Positions 25,068 to 33,516 of a stretch of 46,135 bases of DNA are shown here, piece by piece. Source of the DNA: an uncultured beta proteobacterium (GTDB lineage Bacteria; Pseudomonadota; Gammaproteobacteria; Burkholderiales; SG8-41); assembly GCA_902825845.1 (NCBI GenBank), contig CADECM010000045.1, forward strand, positions 1 through 46,135, in the 5' to 3' direction. Within the stretch, counting starts at the first letter, position 1; every line of letters starts with the position of its first letter. The notes under the pieces were generated by a model. That model was not told the DNA's origin. It made no database searches and saw only the letters and a list, made by a program, of their open reading frames with translations. The position numbers and the translations under genes are program-made.

Positions 25068-26270
25068 CTACCGCACCACCGGCAATTCCAGATCACACAC
25101 CGCCCCGTTCAGCGGAATCCGGGTGGTGGGATCCTTCGAGGGCAGCATCACCGTGGCGAAACCGGGCGAGGACAGGTCGCCGCGCTGGTTGATCCCCATC
25201 ATATCGATATCCACCAGTGCGCATCTGTCCTTCACGTATTTCTTCACCACCTTGCCACTGATGAACGTGGTGTCGCCCTGGCAATTGAACAGCCGCGCTT
25301 CCATGCGCAGGCGTTTCAGCACGCCGTCGTCGCCCATCCAGTTGGTAATGGCGGTGGCGAACCAGCATGCGCGCTGCGGCAGGTAGTCGTACATGCCGGG
25401 CACGCCCACGTCACGCGCGAAGTCCTCACGATGATGGCCGATGCCGGTGTACTCGACGCCGCCGCCGGTTTTCTTGTTGCGGATGTAGTGGTTCGGGTGC
25501 CTGGCCGCATGGCGCAGCAGCACGCCGTGCGCCGAGCCGCGGCCGGAGGCGATGACGAAGGCCATGGTGTCCGATGCCGATAGCGGGCCGCGGGCGATTT
25601 CGTCAATACTGTCGCCAACCTTGACGTCCTCCCAGTGGCGCGTCTTCTGTCCCTGAATGCGCTCGATTTCGGTCATCACCATCTCGTCGATACGGTCGCG
25701 CTCCTGCGGCGAATAGACATGGGTTTTGATTTCCTTGTATTTGCCCTTGTCGCGGGAGGCCTTGCGCTCGTGGCGCGCGGTCAGGCCCAGCGCGGTGCAC
25801 AGCACTTCGTCGCGCTGATTGATATAGGTTGATTCCAGGTACTGCATCGCCATCTTGCCGGAGAAGCGCGAGATTTTTTCCTGCACATCGATCACGCGGT
25901 TCCAGATGCTGATGCGGTCGCCCGGACGCACGTTGCGGAAGTATTCGCAATCGATCGCCACGCCAAAGCCGTGTACGCCAGGCAGTCCCCAGTACGAACG
26001 GCCAGGCCAGTGGTGCGTCCACGGGAAACACGGGTGCGCGATGAGTCCGCCAAAGCGCGTCCAGCGCGCGTATTCCTGGTCACGGTAGAGCGGATTCAGG
26101 TCGCCGATGCCGTTGGAGAAAATGGTGATGCTGTCGACGCTGGCATCGCGCAGGAATTGCTCAGGACGCAGCTTGCTGCCGATCAGTTCGCGCGCGGCGG
26201 ACATCGATGCTTCGTTGATCAGGCCTTCCGGCGCGTCTTCGGTGATTTTGAGTTCGGTGGGTTTGTTCAT
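25068..26270 (-). CDS. double-hotdog acyl dehydratase (MaoC / FAS1-like)
   Basis: It is 400 residues with two hotdog halves. The first (about 35-170) contains FGGLIAHPCFPWTHHW and an acyl-pocket segment. The second (about 210-395) contains the dehydratase-like DTMAFVIASGRGSAHG and ends with a hotdog strand. It resembles the N-terminal-domain-containing MaoC dehydratases, including mesaconyl-CoA-type hydratases, that add or remove water on acyl-CoA thioesters. AAGGAAC precedes ATG 26270. CACAGATT inverted-repeat elements flank the gene on both sides, as if the gene were a cassette. The CoA-ligase pair lies upstream on the same strand, so the two may share a pathway. Confidence 0.85.
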   Translation of the reverse strand: MNKPTELKITEDAPEGLINEASMSAARELIGSKLRPEQFLRDASVDSITIFSNGIGDLNPLYRDQEYARWTRFGGLIAHPCFPWTHHWPGRSYWGLPGVHGFGVAIDCEYFRNVRPGDRISIWNRVIDVQEKISRFSGKMAMQYLESTYINQRDEVLCTALGLTARHERKASRDKGKYKEIKTHVYSPQERDRIDEMVMTEIERIQGQKTRHWEDVKVGDSIDEIARGPLSASDTMAFVIASGRGSAHGVLLRHAARHPNHYIRNKKTGGGVEYTGIGHHREDFARDVGVPGMYDYLPQRACWFATAITNWMGDDGVLKRLRMEARLFNCQGDTTFISGKVVKKYVKDRCALVDIDMMGINQRGDLSSPGFATVMLPSKDPTTRIPLNGAVCDLELPVVR

Positions 26271-26299
26271 GAGTGTTCCTTCAAACGATTAACAGCGAA

Positions 26300-26422
26300 A
26301 ACCTTTTAGCCGCAGATTCCGCAGATTGACACAGATTGAAAGGCGCAGTGTTGAGTGCATCGCGTGTTGCGGCATTCATGGTTTTAATCTGCGTCAATCT
26401 GCGAAATCTGTGGCGAAAGATT
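26300..26422. repeat. CACAGATT inverted-repeat element, second copy
   Basis: The left arm (26309-26340, with GCAGATTGACACAGATT) pairs with the right arm (26391-26416, with AATCTGCGTCAATCTGCG). It lies between the acyl-dehydratase start and the end of the SucD-like gene. The leading AACAGCGAAAACC is also found at the decayed copy near 34988. Confidence 0.75.
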
Positions 26423-26433
26423 TTGAATTGGGT

Positions 26434-27312
26434 TTAGCCTGCAGCCTTCAAGGCTGCCCGTGCCTGCGTCACCAGATCTGTCAAATCCCTGCACACGTAT
26501 ACGCCGTGTTTGGCCAGCATTTTAGTCTTGGCGGCGTGGCTGTCGGCCTTGCTGCCGACCAATGCAGCGGCGTGGCCCATTTTTTTGCCGGGTGGCGCGG
26601 TTTTGCCGACGATCAGCGCGGCGATGGGTTTGGCGTCCTTGCGCGCGGCGTAGGCGGCCACCGCGGCTTCTTCGGAGCCACCGATTTCGCCCAAATAAGT
26701 CACCGCTTTGGTTTCGCGGTCGGCATGGAACAGTTCCAGCGCTTCGGCCGCGGTGGTGCCCTTGATCGGGTCGCCGCCGATGCCGATCACCGTGGTCTGG
26801 CCGATGCCGGCGAGCGTGAGGCGTTTGCTGCCTTCGTACGACAGCGAGCCGCTGCGCGAGATCACGCCCATGGGGCCGCGGGTGAAGCAAAACGACGGCA
26901 TGAAGCCCATCTTGGCCTTGCCCGGCGAAATGATGCCCGGTGAATTGGGGCCGACCAGCCGCGCGCCGTTGGCCCTGGCCGCGGCGCGGATTTCGATGGT
27001 GTCGCGCACCGGCATTTCGTCGGCGGTGGCCACCACCAGCTTGCAGCCGGCTTCGATGGCTTCGATCGCCGCCGCGCGCACCAGCGGCGGCGGCACGAAC
27101 ACCATCGCGGTATCGGCGCGCGTGGCCTTGCACGCGGCGCGCGCGCTTTCGAACACGGGTATGCCTTCCACCTTGCCGCCGCCACGGCCGGGCGAGACGC
27201 CGGCGACGATGGTGGTGCCGTAGCCGCCGGAATCGGTGGCGAAAAACTTGCCGTAGTTGCCGGTGACGCCCATCACCAGCACGCGGTTCTTTCGATCCAG
27301 CAGGATGCTCAT
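26434..27312 (-). CDS. ADP-forming CoA ligase, alpha (SucD-like) subunit
   Basis: This 292-residue protein has a CoA-binding Rossmann domain (MGVTGNYGKFFATDSGGYG, GVSPGRGGGKVEGIPVF) and the ligase domain with RLVGPNSPGII, SRSGSLSYE and GIGGDPIKGTT. The phosphohistidine of the family lies in GKKMGHAAAL. With its beta partner it makes or splits an acyl-CoA with ATP/ADP. The substrate could be succinate, malate, citramalate or another acid, since neighbouring genes do not belong to the TCA cycle. Its start overlaps the stop of the beta gene by four bases. The gene next downstream is the acyl dehydratase. Confidence 0.93.
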   Translation of the reverse strand: MSILLDRKNRVLVMGVTGNYGKFFATDSGGYGTTIVAGVSPGRGGGKVEGIPVFESARAACKATRADTAMVFVPPPLVRAAAIEAIEAGCKLVVATADEMPVRDTIEIRAAARANGARLVGPNSPGIISPGKAKMGFMPSFCFTRGPMGVISRSGSLSYEGSKRLTLAGIGQTTVIGIGGDPIKGTTAAEALELFHADRETKAVTYLGEIGGSEEAAVAAYAARKDAKPIAALIVGKTAPPGKKMGHAAALVGSKADSHAAKTKMLAKHGVYVCRDLTDLVTQARAALKAAG

Positions 27313-28430
27313 GCCGCCCTCGCCAGTTTGACGGCTTCCTTGATGGCATCTTCAAGGCAGGCGTGGTTTTTGGCGCCGAAGGTGGCAAAGATCGCCGGCA
27401 CCTGGTCGACATAGGTGCCGTCGAGTCGGAACACCACCGGCTTTTTGCTTTTACGCATGGCCATGTTTTCTTTCATCGAGTTGGCGACGCGGTTCATGTG
27501 CGTGCCACCGCCGAACACACTGACCAGAATGACCTTCACCGCGGGATCGGCATCCAGCATCTCGAACGCCGGCTTGTAGCCGCGCGTCGAGGTGGGGCCG
27601 GGGCTGGCATCGAGAAAACACGCAGGCTTGCCGCCGTAGGCTTTGATCATGTCCATCGCGCCCATGGTCATGCCCGCGCCGCCGGAGATCAGCGCGATGT
27701 CGCCGTCGAGCTTCACATACATGTGGCCCATGGCGAGGCTGGCGCGTTGCAATTTGTCGACCCGCGCGAGTTCCGCGTTGCGCTGGGCGAGGATGTCGGC
27801 GCTGCGATAGTGCGCCCAGTCGTCGTAAACCACCTTGGCGTCGAGCGCGATCAGTTCGCCGTCTTTCAGGCGCGCCAGCGGGTTGATTTCAATGGTGTGG
27901 CAGTCGCGTGCGGCGGCAGTTTCCACCAGCCGTTGCGCGAGGAAGATCAGCTTCTCGCGCAGATGGAAATCCTTTTCCACGGTTTCCAGCACCGCGCGCA
28001 GTTCGTGCGCACGGAACTTCCAGTGCGGACCGATCGGGTAGCGTGCCGGCGGCTTGCCGCTTTCGATATCCACGCCACCCCTGGGCGAGTAGAGCGCGAC
28101 ATAGCCCTCTGCCGCGCCGTCGATGGTGACCGAGAGATATAACTCGCGCTCGATCGGCAGCCACGGATCAGCCAGAAGGACTTCCGGCTTTTCGTCACCG
28201 AAGGTCGTGTTGAATAATTTTCTGGAGGCGGTCTTGAGCTGCGCAGCGTTGTTGGCGCGGATCACGCCGCCCTGTTTGCCGCGACCGCCGCTGCGCACCT
28301 GGGCCTTCACCGCCACTGGATAAGCCGGCACTTTGGGCGCGCGCGCGCCCGGTTTGATCAATGTGCCCTGCGGCACGGCGACGCCCACAGCACGCAAAAG
28401 TGCCTTGGCCTCGTGTTCAAGAATCATCAT
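27309..28430 (-). CDS. ADP-forming CoA ligase, beta (SucC-like, ATP-grasp) subunit
   Basis: It is 373 residues with an N-terminal ATP-grasp region (MILEHEAKALLRAVGV, VAVKAQVRSGGRGKQGGV), Mg/ATP residues in HTIEINPLARL and DAKVVYDDW, and a C-terminal ligase domain (SGGAGMTMGAMDMI, VFGGGTHMNRVA). It supplies the nucleotide site for the alpha subunit. ATG 28430 is chosen for the GGGGAGAAGG nine bases upstream; the frame is open further but without similarity. A short divergent gap of 146 bases separates it from the D-2-hydroxyacid dehydrogenase. Confidence 0.93.
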   Translation of the reverse strand: MMILEHEAKALLRAVGVAVPQGTLIKPGARAPKVPAYPVAVKAQVRSGGRGKQGGVIRANNAAQLKTASRKLFNTTFGDEKPEVLLADPWLPIERELYLSVTIDGAAEGYVALYSPRGGVDIESGKPPARYPIGPHWKFRAHELRAVLETVEKDFHLREKLIFLAQRLVETAAARDCHTIEINPLARLKDGELIALDAKVVYDDWAHYRSADILAQRNAELARVDKLQRASLAMGHMYVKLDGDIALISGGAGMTMGAMDMIKAYGGKPACFLDASPGPTSTRGYKPAFEMLDADPAVKVILVSVFGGGTHMNRVANSMKENMAMRKSKKPVVFRLDGTYVDQVPAIFATFGAKNHACLEDAIKEAVKLARAA

Positions 28431-28576
28431 GGGCGAAACCTTCTCCCCGGAATTGGCATTCGGCTGTGATTGGCCGCATTCACGCGAGAGTCCAGCATGC
28501 GCGAGGTGCGAGTGGCGAAAACCTTGGATAATAATCAATCACGCGGGCTTTGACAAAATCCATGGAGAACGAAATC

Positions 28577-29572
28577 GTGAAACCCAAAGTGTTGCTGACC
28601 AATGCCATTGGCCGCGAAGGTGTGGAGATATTGGATGCGGTGGCTGACGTGGTGGTCGCACCCGACACACGCGCGCAGACGCTGCTCGACTGCGCGCGTG
28701 ATGCCGACGCGATTCTGGTGCGCGCCAATCTGCCGCCGAACATTTTTGACGTGACCGAACGCATCCGCGGCGTGGTGCGCTATGCGGTGGGGCTGGACAT
28801 GATTCCGGTGGAAGCGGCCACGGCAAAGGCGATCCCCGTGGCCAACATGCCCGGTGTGAATTCCGAGTCGGTGGCCGAATACGCGCTAAGCGCGCTGCTG
28901 CTGATGGCGCGCCGCATGCATCTCATCAACCACACCCTGCGTAACAAAGACTGGAACTCGGCACGTGTCATCGGCGAAAAATCCGTCGAATTGATGGGCC
29001 GCACCATCGGCATCATCGGCGTTGGTAACATCGGCTCGCGTCTGGCGGAAATCTGCCATGCGGGGTTTCGCATGCAGGTGCTGGGACATCAGCGCCGGCT
29101 CGATATGCTGCCGCCGTACGTTAAGGGCGCGGCGATCGATACACTATGCCGCGAAAGTGATTTCATTGCGATGTGTTGCCCACTCACGGATGCCACCCGC
29201 AACCTGCTGAACCGGGAACGCATCGCGCTGATGAAGCCGGGCGCCGGCATCGTCAATGTGTCGCGCGGGCCGGTGTGGGACGAGATGGCGGTGGCCGACG
29301 CGTTGCGCGAAGGGCGCCTCGGTGGTGCCGTGTGCGATGTCTACGTCGAGCAGCCGCTGCGGCGCGATCACCCATTTCTCGCGCTGGACAACATGGTGCT
29401 TACCGCGCATATGGGCGGTCTCACGCAGGAGAGCATGCGGCGGCTTTCCATCGGTTCGGCGCAGGAGGTGCTGCGACTGCTGCGCGATGAAAAGCCGGTC
29501 AATTTCGTCAACCCCGAGGTGTGGGAAAGGCACCTCGCACGACTACGCGGGCTCGCGCCAAGGCACACCTGA
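28577..29572 (+). CDS. D-2-hydroxyacid dehydrogenase (phosphoglycerate-dehydrogenase-like)
   Basis: It is 331 residues from GTG 28577, which has GGAGA 8 bases upstream and starts the natural sequence MKPKVLLTNAIG; ATG 28562 is the alternative. The nucleotide domain has GIIGVGNIGSRLAEI. The catalytic set is Arg in NVSRGPVWDE, Glu in DVYVEQPLRRDHP and His in VLTAHMGGL. It interconverts a D-2-hydroxyacid and a 2-oxoacid with NAD(P)(H). It is divergent from the CoA ligase genes. It is distinct from the CtBP-like enzyme at 16957. Confidence 0.92.
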   Translation: MKPKVLLTNAIGREGVEILDAVADVVVAPDTRAQTLLDCARDADAILVRANLPPNIFDVTERIRGVVRYAVGLDMIPVEAATAKAIPVANMPGVNSESVAEYALSALLLMARRMHLINHTLRNKDWNSARVIGEKSVELMGRTIGIIGVGNIGSRLAEICHAGFRMQVLGHQRRLDMLPPYVKGAAIDTLCRESDFIAMCCPLTDATRNLLNRERIALMKPGAGIVNVSRGPVWDEMAVADALREGRLGGAVCDVYVEQPLRRDHPFLALDNMVLTAHMGGLTQESMRRLSIGSAQEVLRLLRDEKPVNFVNPEVWERHLARLRGLAPRHT

Positions 29573-29574
29573 AT

Positions 29575-30306
29575 TTATCCGCACGCCTTGAGCAGCGGCG
29601 CGGTCAGCGACGACAGTGACACGCGCTGTTTCCCTGCGGCATCGAAATTCTCCGGCGCCAGCCAGCGTGTGAATGCCTGATTCAGCGCCGGCCATTCGCT
29701 GTCGATGATGGAATACCAGGCGGTGTCGCGGTTGCGGCCGCGGTTGACCATGGCCTGACGAAACAGGCCTTCGTAGGAAAAGCCGAAGCGCCGGGCGGCC
29801 GCGCGCGAGGGCGCGTTGCAGGAATCGCATTTCCATTCGTAGCGCCGGTAGCCGGTTTCGAAGGCGTGCCGCATCATCAGGTACATGGCTTCGGTGGCCA
29901 CCGCTGTTTTCTGCATCAGCGGCGAAAATTTAAGGCTGCCGATTTCGACCACGCCGTGCGCGGGTTCGATGCGCATATAGGCGGCCGAGCCAACGGGCTT
30001 ATGCGTGTGCAAGTCGACTATCGCGTGAAACAGCGGGTCGTCGCCGAGACTCGCTTTCTCCATCCAGCTGCGGTACGTGTCAAGGTCCGCAAACGGACCT
30101 GACGACAGATAGGTCCAGCCGGCCCCGCTGGCATCGAGCGCGTTGGCCGCAAACAGGTCGGCGGCATGCTGAGCGGCACTGATGGGCTCTACGCGGCAAA
30201 AGCGCCCGGCCAGCGTCACGCGCTGGATGCGTGGCGGCGCCACCCATTGCGGCAACGCCGCGCCGACCGGCTGGCCAAGCGCATTCTTGTGTGCGACCGT
30301 GTTCAT
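29575..30306 (-). CDS. GNAT acetyltransferase (RimJ/RimL-like)
   Basis: It is 243 residues, with the GNAT beta-strands around HKPVGSAAYMRI and VVEIGSLKFSPL. The acetyl-CoA-binding stretch is LMMRHAFETGYRRYEWKC, and SNAP-type NAPSRAAARRFGF is characteristic of RimJ/RimL relatives. It acetylates an amine, perhaps a protein N-terminus or a small molecule. The start codon follows AT-rich motif copy G within a few bases, and no Shine-Dalgarno is visible. It ends 2 bases from the convergent dehydrogenase. Confidence 0.9.
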   Translation of the reverse strand: MNTVAHKNALGQPVGAALPQWVAPPRIQRVTLAGRFCRVEPISAAQHAADLFAANALDASGAGWTYLSSGPFADLDTYRSWMEKASLGDDPLFHAIVDLHTHKPVGSAAYMRIEPAHGVVEIGSLKFSPLMQKTAVATEAMYLMMRHAFETGYRRYEWKCDSCNAPSRAAARRFGFSYEGLFRQAMVNRGRNRDTAWYSIIDSEWPALNQAFTRWLAPENFDAAGKQRVSLSSLTAPLLKACG

Positions 30307-30307
30307 A

Positions 30308-30340
30308 AAATATTGTTTAAAAACATATAGTTACGAAAAT
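30308..30340 (+). repeat. AT-rich dispersed motif, copy G
   Basis: It reads TTGTTTAAAAACATATAGTT. It lies right before the minus-strand GNAT start codon and between it and the TPR gene. Confidence 0.7.
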
Positions 30341-30349
30341 TCTCCAGGA

Positions 30350-31270
30350 TCAGCGCAAGCGCCGCGTTTCCGCCAGCGCGCCTTCGTATTCCAGCAGATT
30401 CCGCGGGCAGTTGCCCAGCACGCGTTGCAACAGCGCCTGCGCGGGTTTGCGTTCGCCTTTGATCAGATGGGCTTGCGCGACATAGAAATCCGCCTCGCAC
30501 AAAATATCCCGGCGCTGCGCGGGATCGCTGGCGTTGGCGGCGATATTTATCGACGCAACGTCAGTGCGGCCCATGAACAGCGCGATCAGCGGCGTCGGCC
30601 ATCCCCCGCGCAGACGGCGTGTTTCGCGCTCCAGCAAATCCCCGGCACTGTCGTCGCCACCGCGCCTGCGCGCGAGAAACAGCCACAACGCCACATAGAT
30701 ATTGGGCTTCGCCGCAAGGGCTGCATCAAGGTCGGCCGCGGCGCGCGTGAAATCGGAGGCATAAAAGTAGGTGCGGCCGCGCGCAAAATGCACCCCGTCG
30801 GCCTTGCTGTTCAGTTGCAGGGCCATGGAAAAATCGGCCAGCGCGCGCGGATAATCGCCTTTGACCGCAAGCTCGATGCCGCGCGCGTGGTATACCACCG
30901 GATCGTCGGGCTTGAGTTTCGCCGCTGCATCAAAATCTGCAATGGCGCGCTCGAATTCGCCCTGGTTGGACCATGCCGAACCGCGGTAATAATGGGCATT
31001 GGACGCCTTCGGGTCGAGCTTGAGCGCGGCACTGTGATCGGCAATGGCGCGGTCGTAATAGCGTTTGCCGGCCCAGCGAATCCCGCGCTGCACATGCCAT
31101 TCGGCAATCGTTACGCTGCCGGCTTTGCGCGCCTGGATTGCGGCCGTGCAATGCTGGATGGCGACATCGGCATCGGCGGCATTGCGGCAAAGGGCTGCGT
31201 CATCCGCCGGCTGCGCATGCACGGGCCCCTGGGCGAGCAACCAAAAAAAGACGAACCATCGATGTGTCAT
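30350..31270 (-). CDS. exported TPR-repeat protein
   Basis: It is 306 residues with a signal peptide (WFVFFWLLAQGPVHAQ). It is followed by several tetratricopeptide units of the pattern YDRAIADHSAALKLDPKASN, FERAIADFDAAAKLKPDD and YPRALADFSMALQLNSKADG, then a less regular C-terminal half. TPR arrays bind other proteins, here in the periplasm. Nothing more specific can be said. It is probably transcribed with the GNAT gene downstream, 43 bases away. Confidence 0.87.
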   Translation of the reverse strand: MTHRWFVFFWLLAQGPVHAQPADDAALCRNAADADVAIQHCTAAIQARKAGSVTIAEWHVQRGIRWAGKRYYDRAIADHSAALKLDPKASNAHYYRGSAWSNQGEFERAIADFDAAAKLKPDDPVVYHARGIELAVKGDYPRALADFSMALQLNSKADGVHFARGRTYFYASDFTRAAADLDAALAAKPNIYVALWLFLARRRGGDDSAGDLLERETRRLRGGWPTPLIALFMGRTDVASINIAANASDPAQRRDILCEADFYVAQAHLIKGERKPAQALLQRVLGNCPRNLLEYEGALAETRRLR

Positions 31271-31673
31271 GCTGCCTTTCCCGCTGAGAATGGCCGGCCG
31301 CGGAAACGCGGCAGCGCGTGGTGCAGATTATAACTTTGAGCCAGCGGCAATGCGCTCATATGCGGATCGCGTACGCTGGCGCGAGGATGTAGGTGTCGAT
31401 TGCGTAGTAAGTGCGTCACCCCATCCGCAGAGTTTTCCGGATGCGGTGCGCCGGGGCTCGGCGTGGCAGGCCACCAGGCAATTCACCTTTTCGGCGCGTT
31501 CGAAGCTGTCGTGGGGAGATGGCTCGCGCGATGGTGAATATGACGTTGATGCAGGCGCAGTGCGCCTTGCTCAAGGACACTTAGAAGGCGAAACCGGCGT
31601 TTCGGGAGTTCCCTGCGATGGCGCGCTGCGCCGGCAGGAATTCAGAGCTGTGCGCGAATTACCGCAGTCGGGC
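31271..31673. other. 400-base stretch without a convincing gene
   Basis: The gap lies between the TPR gene start and the end of the NlpC/P60 gene. Open frames here have no recognisable domains. A short dyad (CATCCG ... CGGATG, about 31423-31443) is the only structure seen. The first bases presumably hold the TPR gene's promoter. Confidence 0.5.
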
Positions 31674-32168
31674 TTACAGCGGCAGCCGGCGTGCGCCGTC
31701 AAAGCGCGCTTGCCAATAGGAGTTGTCGAATTCCGCGATTTCCACGGTTTTGCCGCGCCGAGGGGCGTGGATGAAGCGGTTGTCGCCGATATAGATGCCG
31801 ACATGCGAGGCGGTGGCGCGCATGGTATTGAAAAACACCAGGTCGCCCGCCTGCAAATCTTCGATCGCGACCGCAGTCCCCTGGCGAATCTGGTCAAATG
31901 AGGATCGAGGCAGCACCAAACCGGCCGCTTGCTGCACCACATACTGTACGAAGCCGCTGCAATCAAATCCGGTTTCCGGCTTTGCGCCGCCCCAGCGATA
32001 GGGAATGCCCATATATGCCATGGCATTGAATACGAGATCATGGGCGCGGCCCACCAACTGGCCCACGCGCGAACTCAAATTAGCCGCTAAACCCTGATCG
32101 TCGGCAATAGCGGGCGTCACCGGAGCGGCCAGACAAAATGCAAGAAAAAGGGCGGAAAGTGATTTCAT
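31674..32168 (-). CDS. NlpC/P60-family peptidoglycan endopeptidase
   Basis: It is 164 residues with a signal peptide (AFCLAAPVTPAIA) and one NlpC/P60 domain. The catalytic Cys is in TGFDCSGFVQYV, the His in ATASHVGIYIGDN and the third polar residue in RFIHAPRRGK. RWGGAKPETGFDCSG is typical of Spr/MepS-like D,L-endopeptidases that cut stem peptides or cross-links during wall growth. No lipobox is seen, so it is probably periplasmic. It stands alone, with promoters not obvious. Confidence 0.93.
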   Translation of the reverse strand: MKSLSALFLAFCLAAPVTPAIADDQGLAANLSSRVGQLVGRAHDLVFNAMAYMGIPYRWGGAKPETGFDCSGFVQYVVQQAAGLVLPRSSFDQIRQGTAVAIEDLQAGDLVFFNTMRATASHVGIYIGDNRFIHAPRRGKTVEIAEFDNSYWQARFDGARRLPL

Positions 32169-32284
32169 GCGCGGAGTTTACGTTCCAGTGACTTGATTGT
32201 AAACAGTTAATTCCCGTAGGAAGCGTGCATAACGTCACGCCAGGCGCTTGATGCCTTGCGGCAACGGCGGTCTGCGCGCCGTAC

Positions 32285-32629
32285 TTACTTCAGTGTCGCG
32301 GCATATTCCCCGGCATCGAATCCCACCAGCACGGCGTTGCCGGCTTCGATCACCGGCCGCTTGATGGCACTGGGAAATTCCACCATCAGCGCGGCAGCCT
32401 TGGCATCATCGAGCCCCTGCTGGCGCGCGGCAGGCAGATCGCGAAACGTCTTGCCCTTGGTGTTCAGCACGTGCTCCCGGCCCGCCTGCTTGATCCAGGT
32501 CTTGACCCGATCGGCGGGAGCGCCCAGCTTCTTGTAGTCGTGGAACTGGTACTTGATGCCTTTGCCTTCGAGCCACGCGAAGGCTTTTTTCATGGTACTT
32601 CAGTTGCGTATGCCGTAAATGGTGACCAT
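32285..32629 (-). CDS. ArsC/Spx-family thioredoxin-fold reductase with in-frame TGA at the catalytic Cys (probable selenoprotein)
   Basis: Read from ATG 32629 with the TGA at 32602-32600 translated, the protein has 114 residues, the normal family length. It begins MVTIYGIRN-(TGA)-STMKKAF. ArsC/Spx/YffB relatives have NCDTMKKA here, so the TGA stands exactly at the catalytic Cys (residue 10). The remaining 104 codons are intact, with HDYKKLG and the PSAIKRPVIEAG motif. A stem-loop downstream fits a bacterial SECIS. AGGA lies about 8 bases before the ATG. The ATG at 32593 would give a 102-residue protein lacking the active site. A point mutation or base-call error (TGC or TGT to TGA) remains possible. 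It follows the hydrolase and selO genes on the same strand. Confidence 0.75.
32564..32602 (-). promoter_or_regulatory. candidate SECIS stem-loop and UGA codon
   Basis: On the minus strand the UGA (32602-32600) is followed after 15 bases by the perfect stem GCCTTCG / CGAAGGC, with a 7-base loop CGTGGCT (32577-32571). The apical loop starts 22 bases after the UGA and has G in its second position. Both features agree with the bacterial SECIS model. Pairing of this quality inside a coding region could still be chance. Confidence 0.55.
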
Positions 32630-32642
32630 TGTTGCGTCCTGT

Positions 32643-33497
32643 TCAGTCAGACAGAAAAAAATCGCGCACCACGCCGATCTGATCGGCATTCATCAGCATG
32701 GGTGCGTGACCGATGCCGGGGAATTCTACCAAGCGCGCACGGGGGCCGCGCTGCGTCATGGCAGCAGCGGTATCTTTGAGCAGTAGATCCGAATCCGCGC
32801 CGCGCAGCAGCAGCGTCGGGCAGGTGATCGGATCGTAGTACTGCCACAGCGGCACATCGACGATCGGCACGCCCTGGAATGGCGCGGCAATGCCCGGGTC
32901 GTAGTTGAATCCCCACTGGCCATCGGGGTGCTGCGTGCTGTTGTGGCGCGTGAGATGTTCCCACTGCGCGTCGGTAAGCGACCCGAACGGCGCGGAGATG
33001 GCGCGCACGCACAGTTCCAGCTCCTTGAAGCTGGCAAAGCGCGGGTCCTTGCCCAGATAGGCGACGATGCGCGCTAGCGCCGATTTTGGCACCACGCCGC
33101 CGACGTCATTTAATACCAGCCGCCGGATCGGCGTGCGCGGCAGGGCCGCCAGAATCATGCCGATGATGCCGCCCATCGAAGTGCCCACCCAGAAAATCTC
33201 GCGCATGCCATCGGCGGTGAGGCGCGCAATCAAAGTGGTGATGTCGGCGGCGTACTGCGCGTTGAGGTAACCCGTCTTGTCGGCGAGCCAGCTGCTCTTG
33301 CCGCGGCCGACGACATCCGGACACACCACGCGAAAATCGCTTTCAAGTGCCTGCGCCAATGTGTCGAAGTCGCGGCAGTTGCGCGACAGTCCATGCACGC
33401 AGATGACAATGCGCGGGTTGTCACGGCCGCCCCATTCCGTGTAATGCATGGTGTGCAAGCCCCCGGGGCTCAGGCACGACACTTCGTTTTCCCGCAT
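32643..33497 (-). CDS. alpha/beta hydrolase
   Basis: This 284-residue alpha/beta-hydrolase has the oxyanion strand CVHGLSRNCRDFD, the nucleophile elbow VGTSMGGIIGM (Ser), the acidic residue in RGADSDLL, and the His in FPGIGHAPML. It resembles small esterases/lipases or C-C hydrolases of unknown substrate. GGAG five bases before ATG 33497 fixes the start; a GTG 15 bases upstream is in frame. It lies 19 bases after selO and 13 bases before the arsC-like gene, so the three are probably one transcript. Confidence 0.9.
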   Translation of the reverse strand: MRENEVSCLSPGGLHTMHYTEWGGRDNPRIVICVHGLSRNCRDFDTLAQALESDFRVVCPDVVGRGKSSWLADKTGYLNAQYAADITTLIARLTADGMREIFWVGTSMGGIIGMILAALPRTPIRRLVLNDVGGVVPKSALARIVAYLGKDPRFASFKELELCVRAISAPFGSLTDAQWEHLTRHNSTQHPDGQWGFNYDPGIAAPFQGVPIVDVPLWQYYDPITCPTLLLRGADSDLLLKDTAAAMTQRGPRARLVEFPGIGHAPMLMNADQIGVVRDFFLSD

Positions 33498-33516
33498 GGC
33501 AGCTCCTTGCACCGGT

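Noticed and set aside
31065..31901. Plus-strand open frame through the TPR/NlpC gap
   Set aside because: It overlaps both real minus-strand genes, and its sequence in the gap shows no motif or ribosome site.
32285..32593. 102-residue ArsC-like protein starting at ATG 32593
   Set aside because: It would lack the first strand and catalytic loop of the thioredoxin fold; the family sequence continues upstream across the TGA to ATG 32629.
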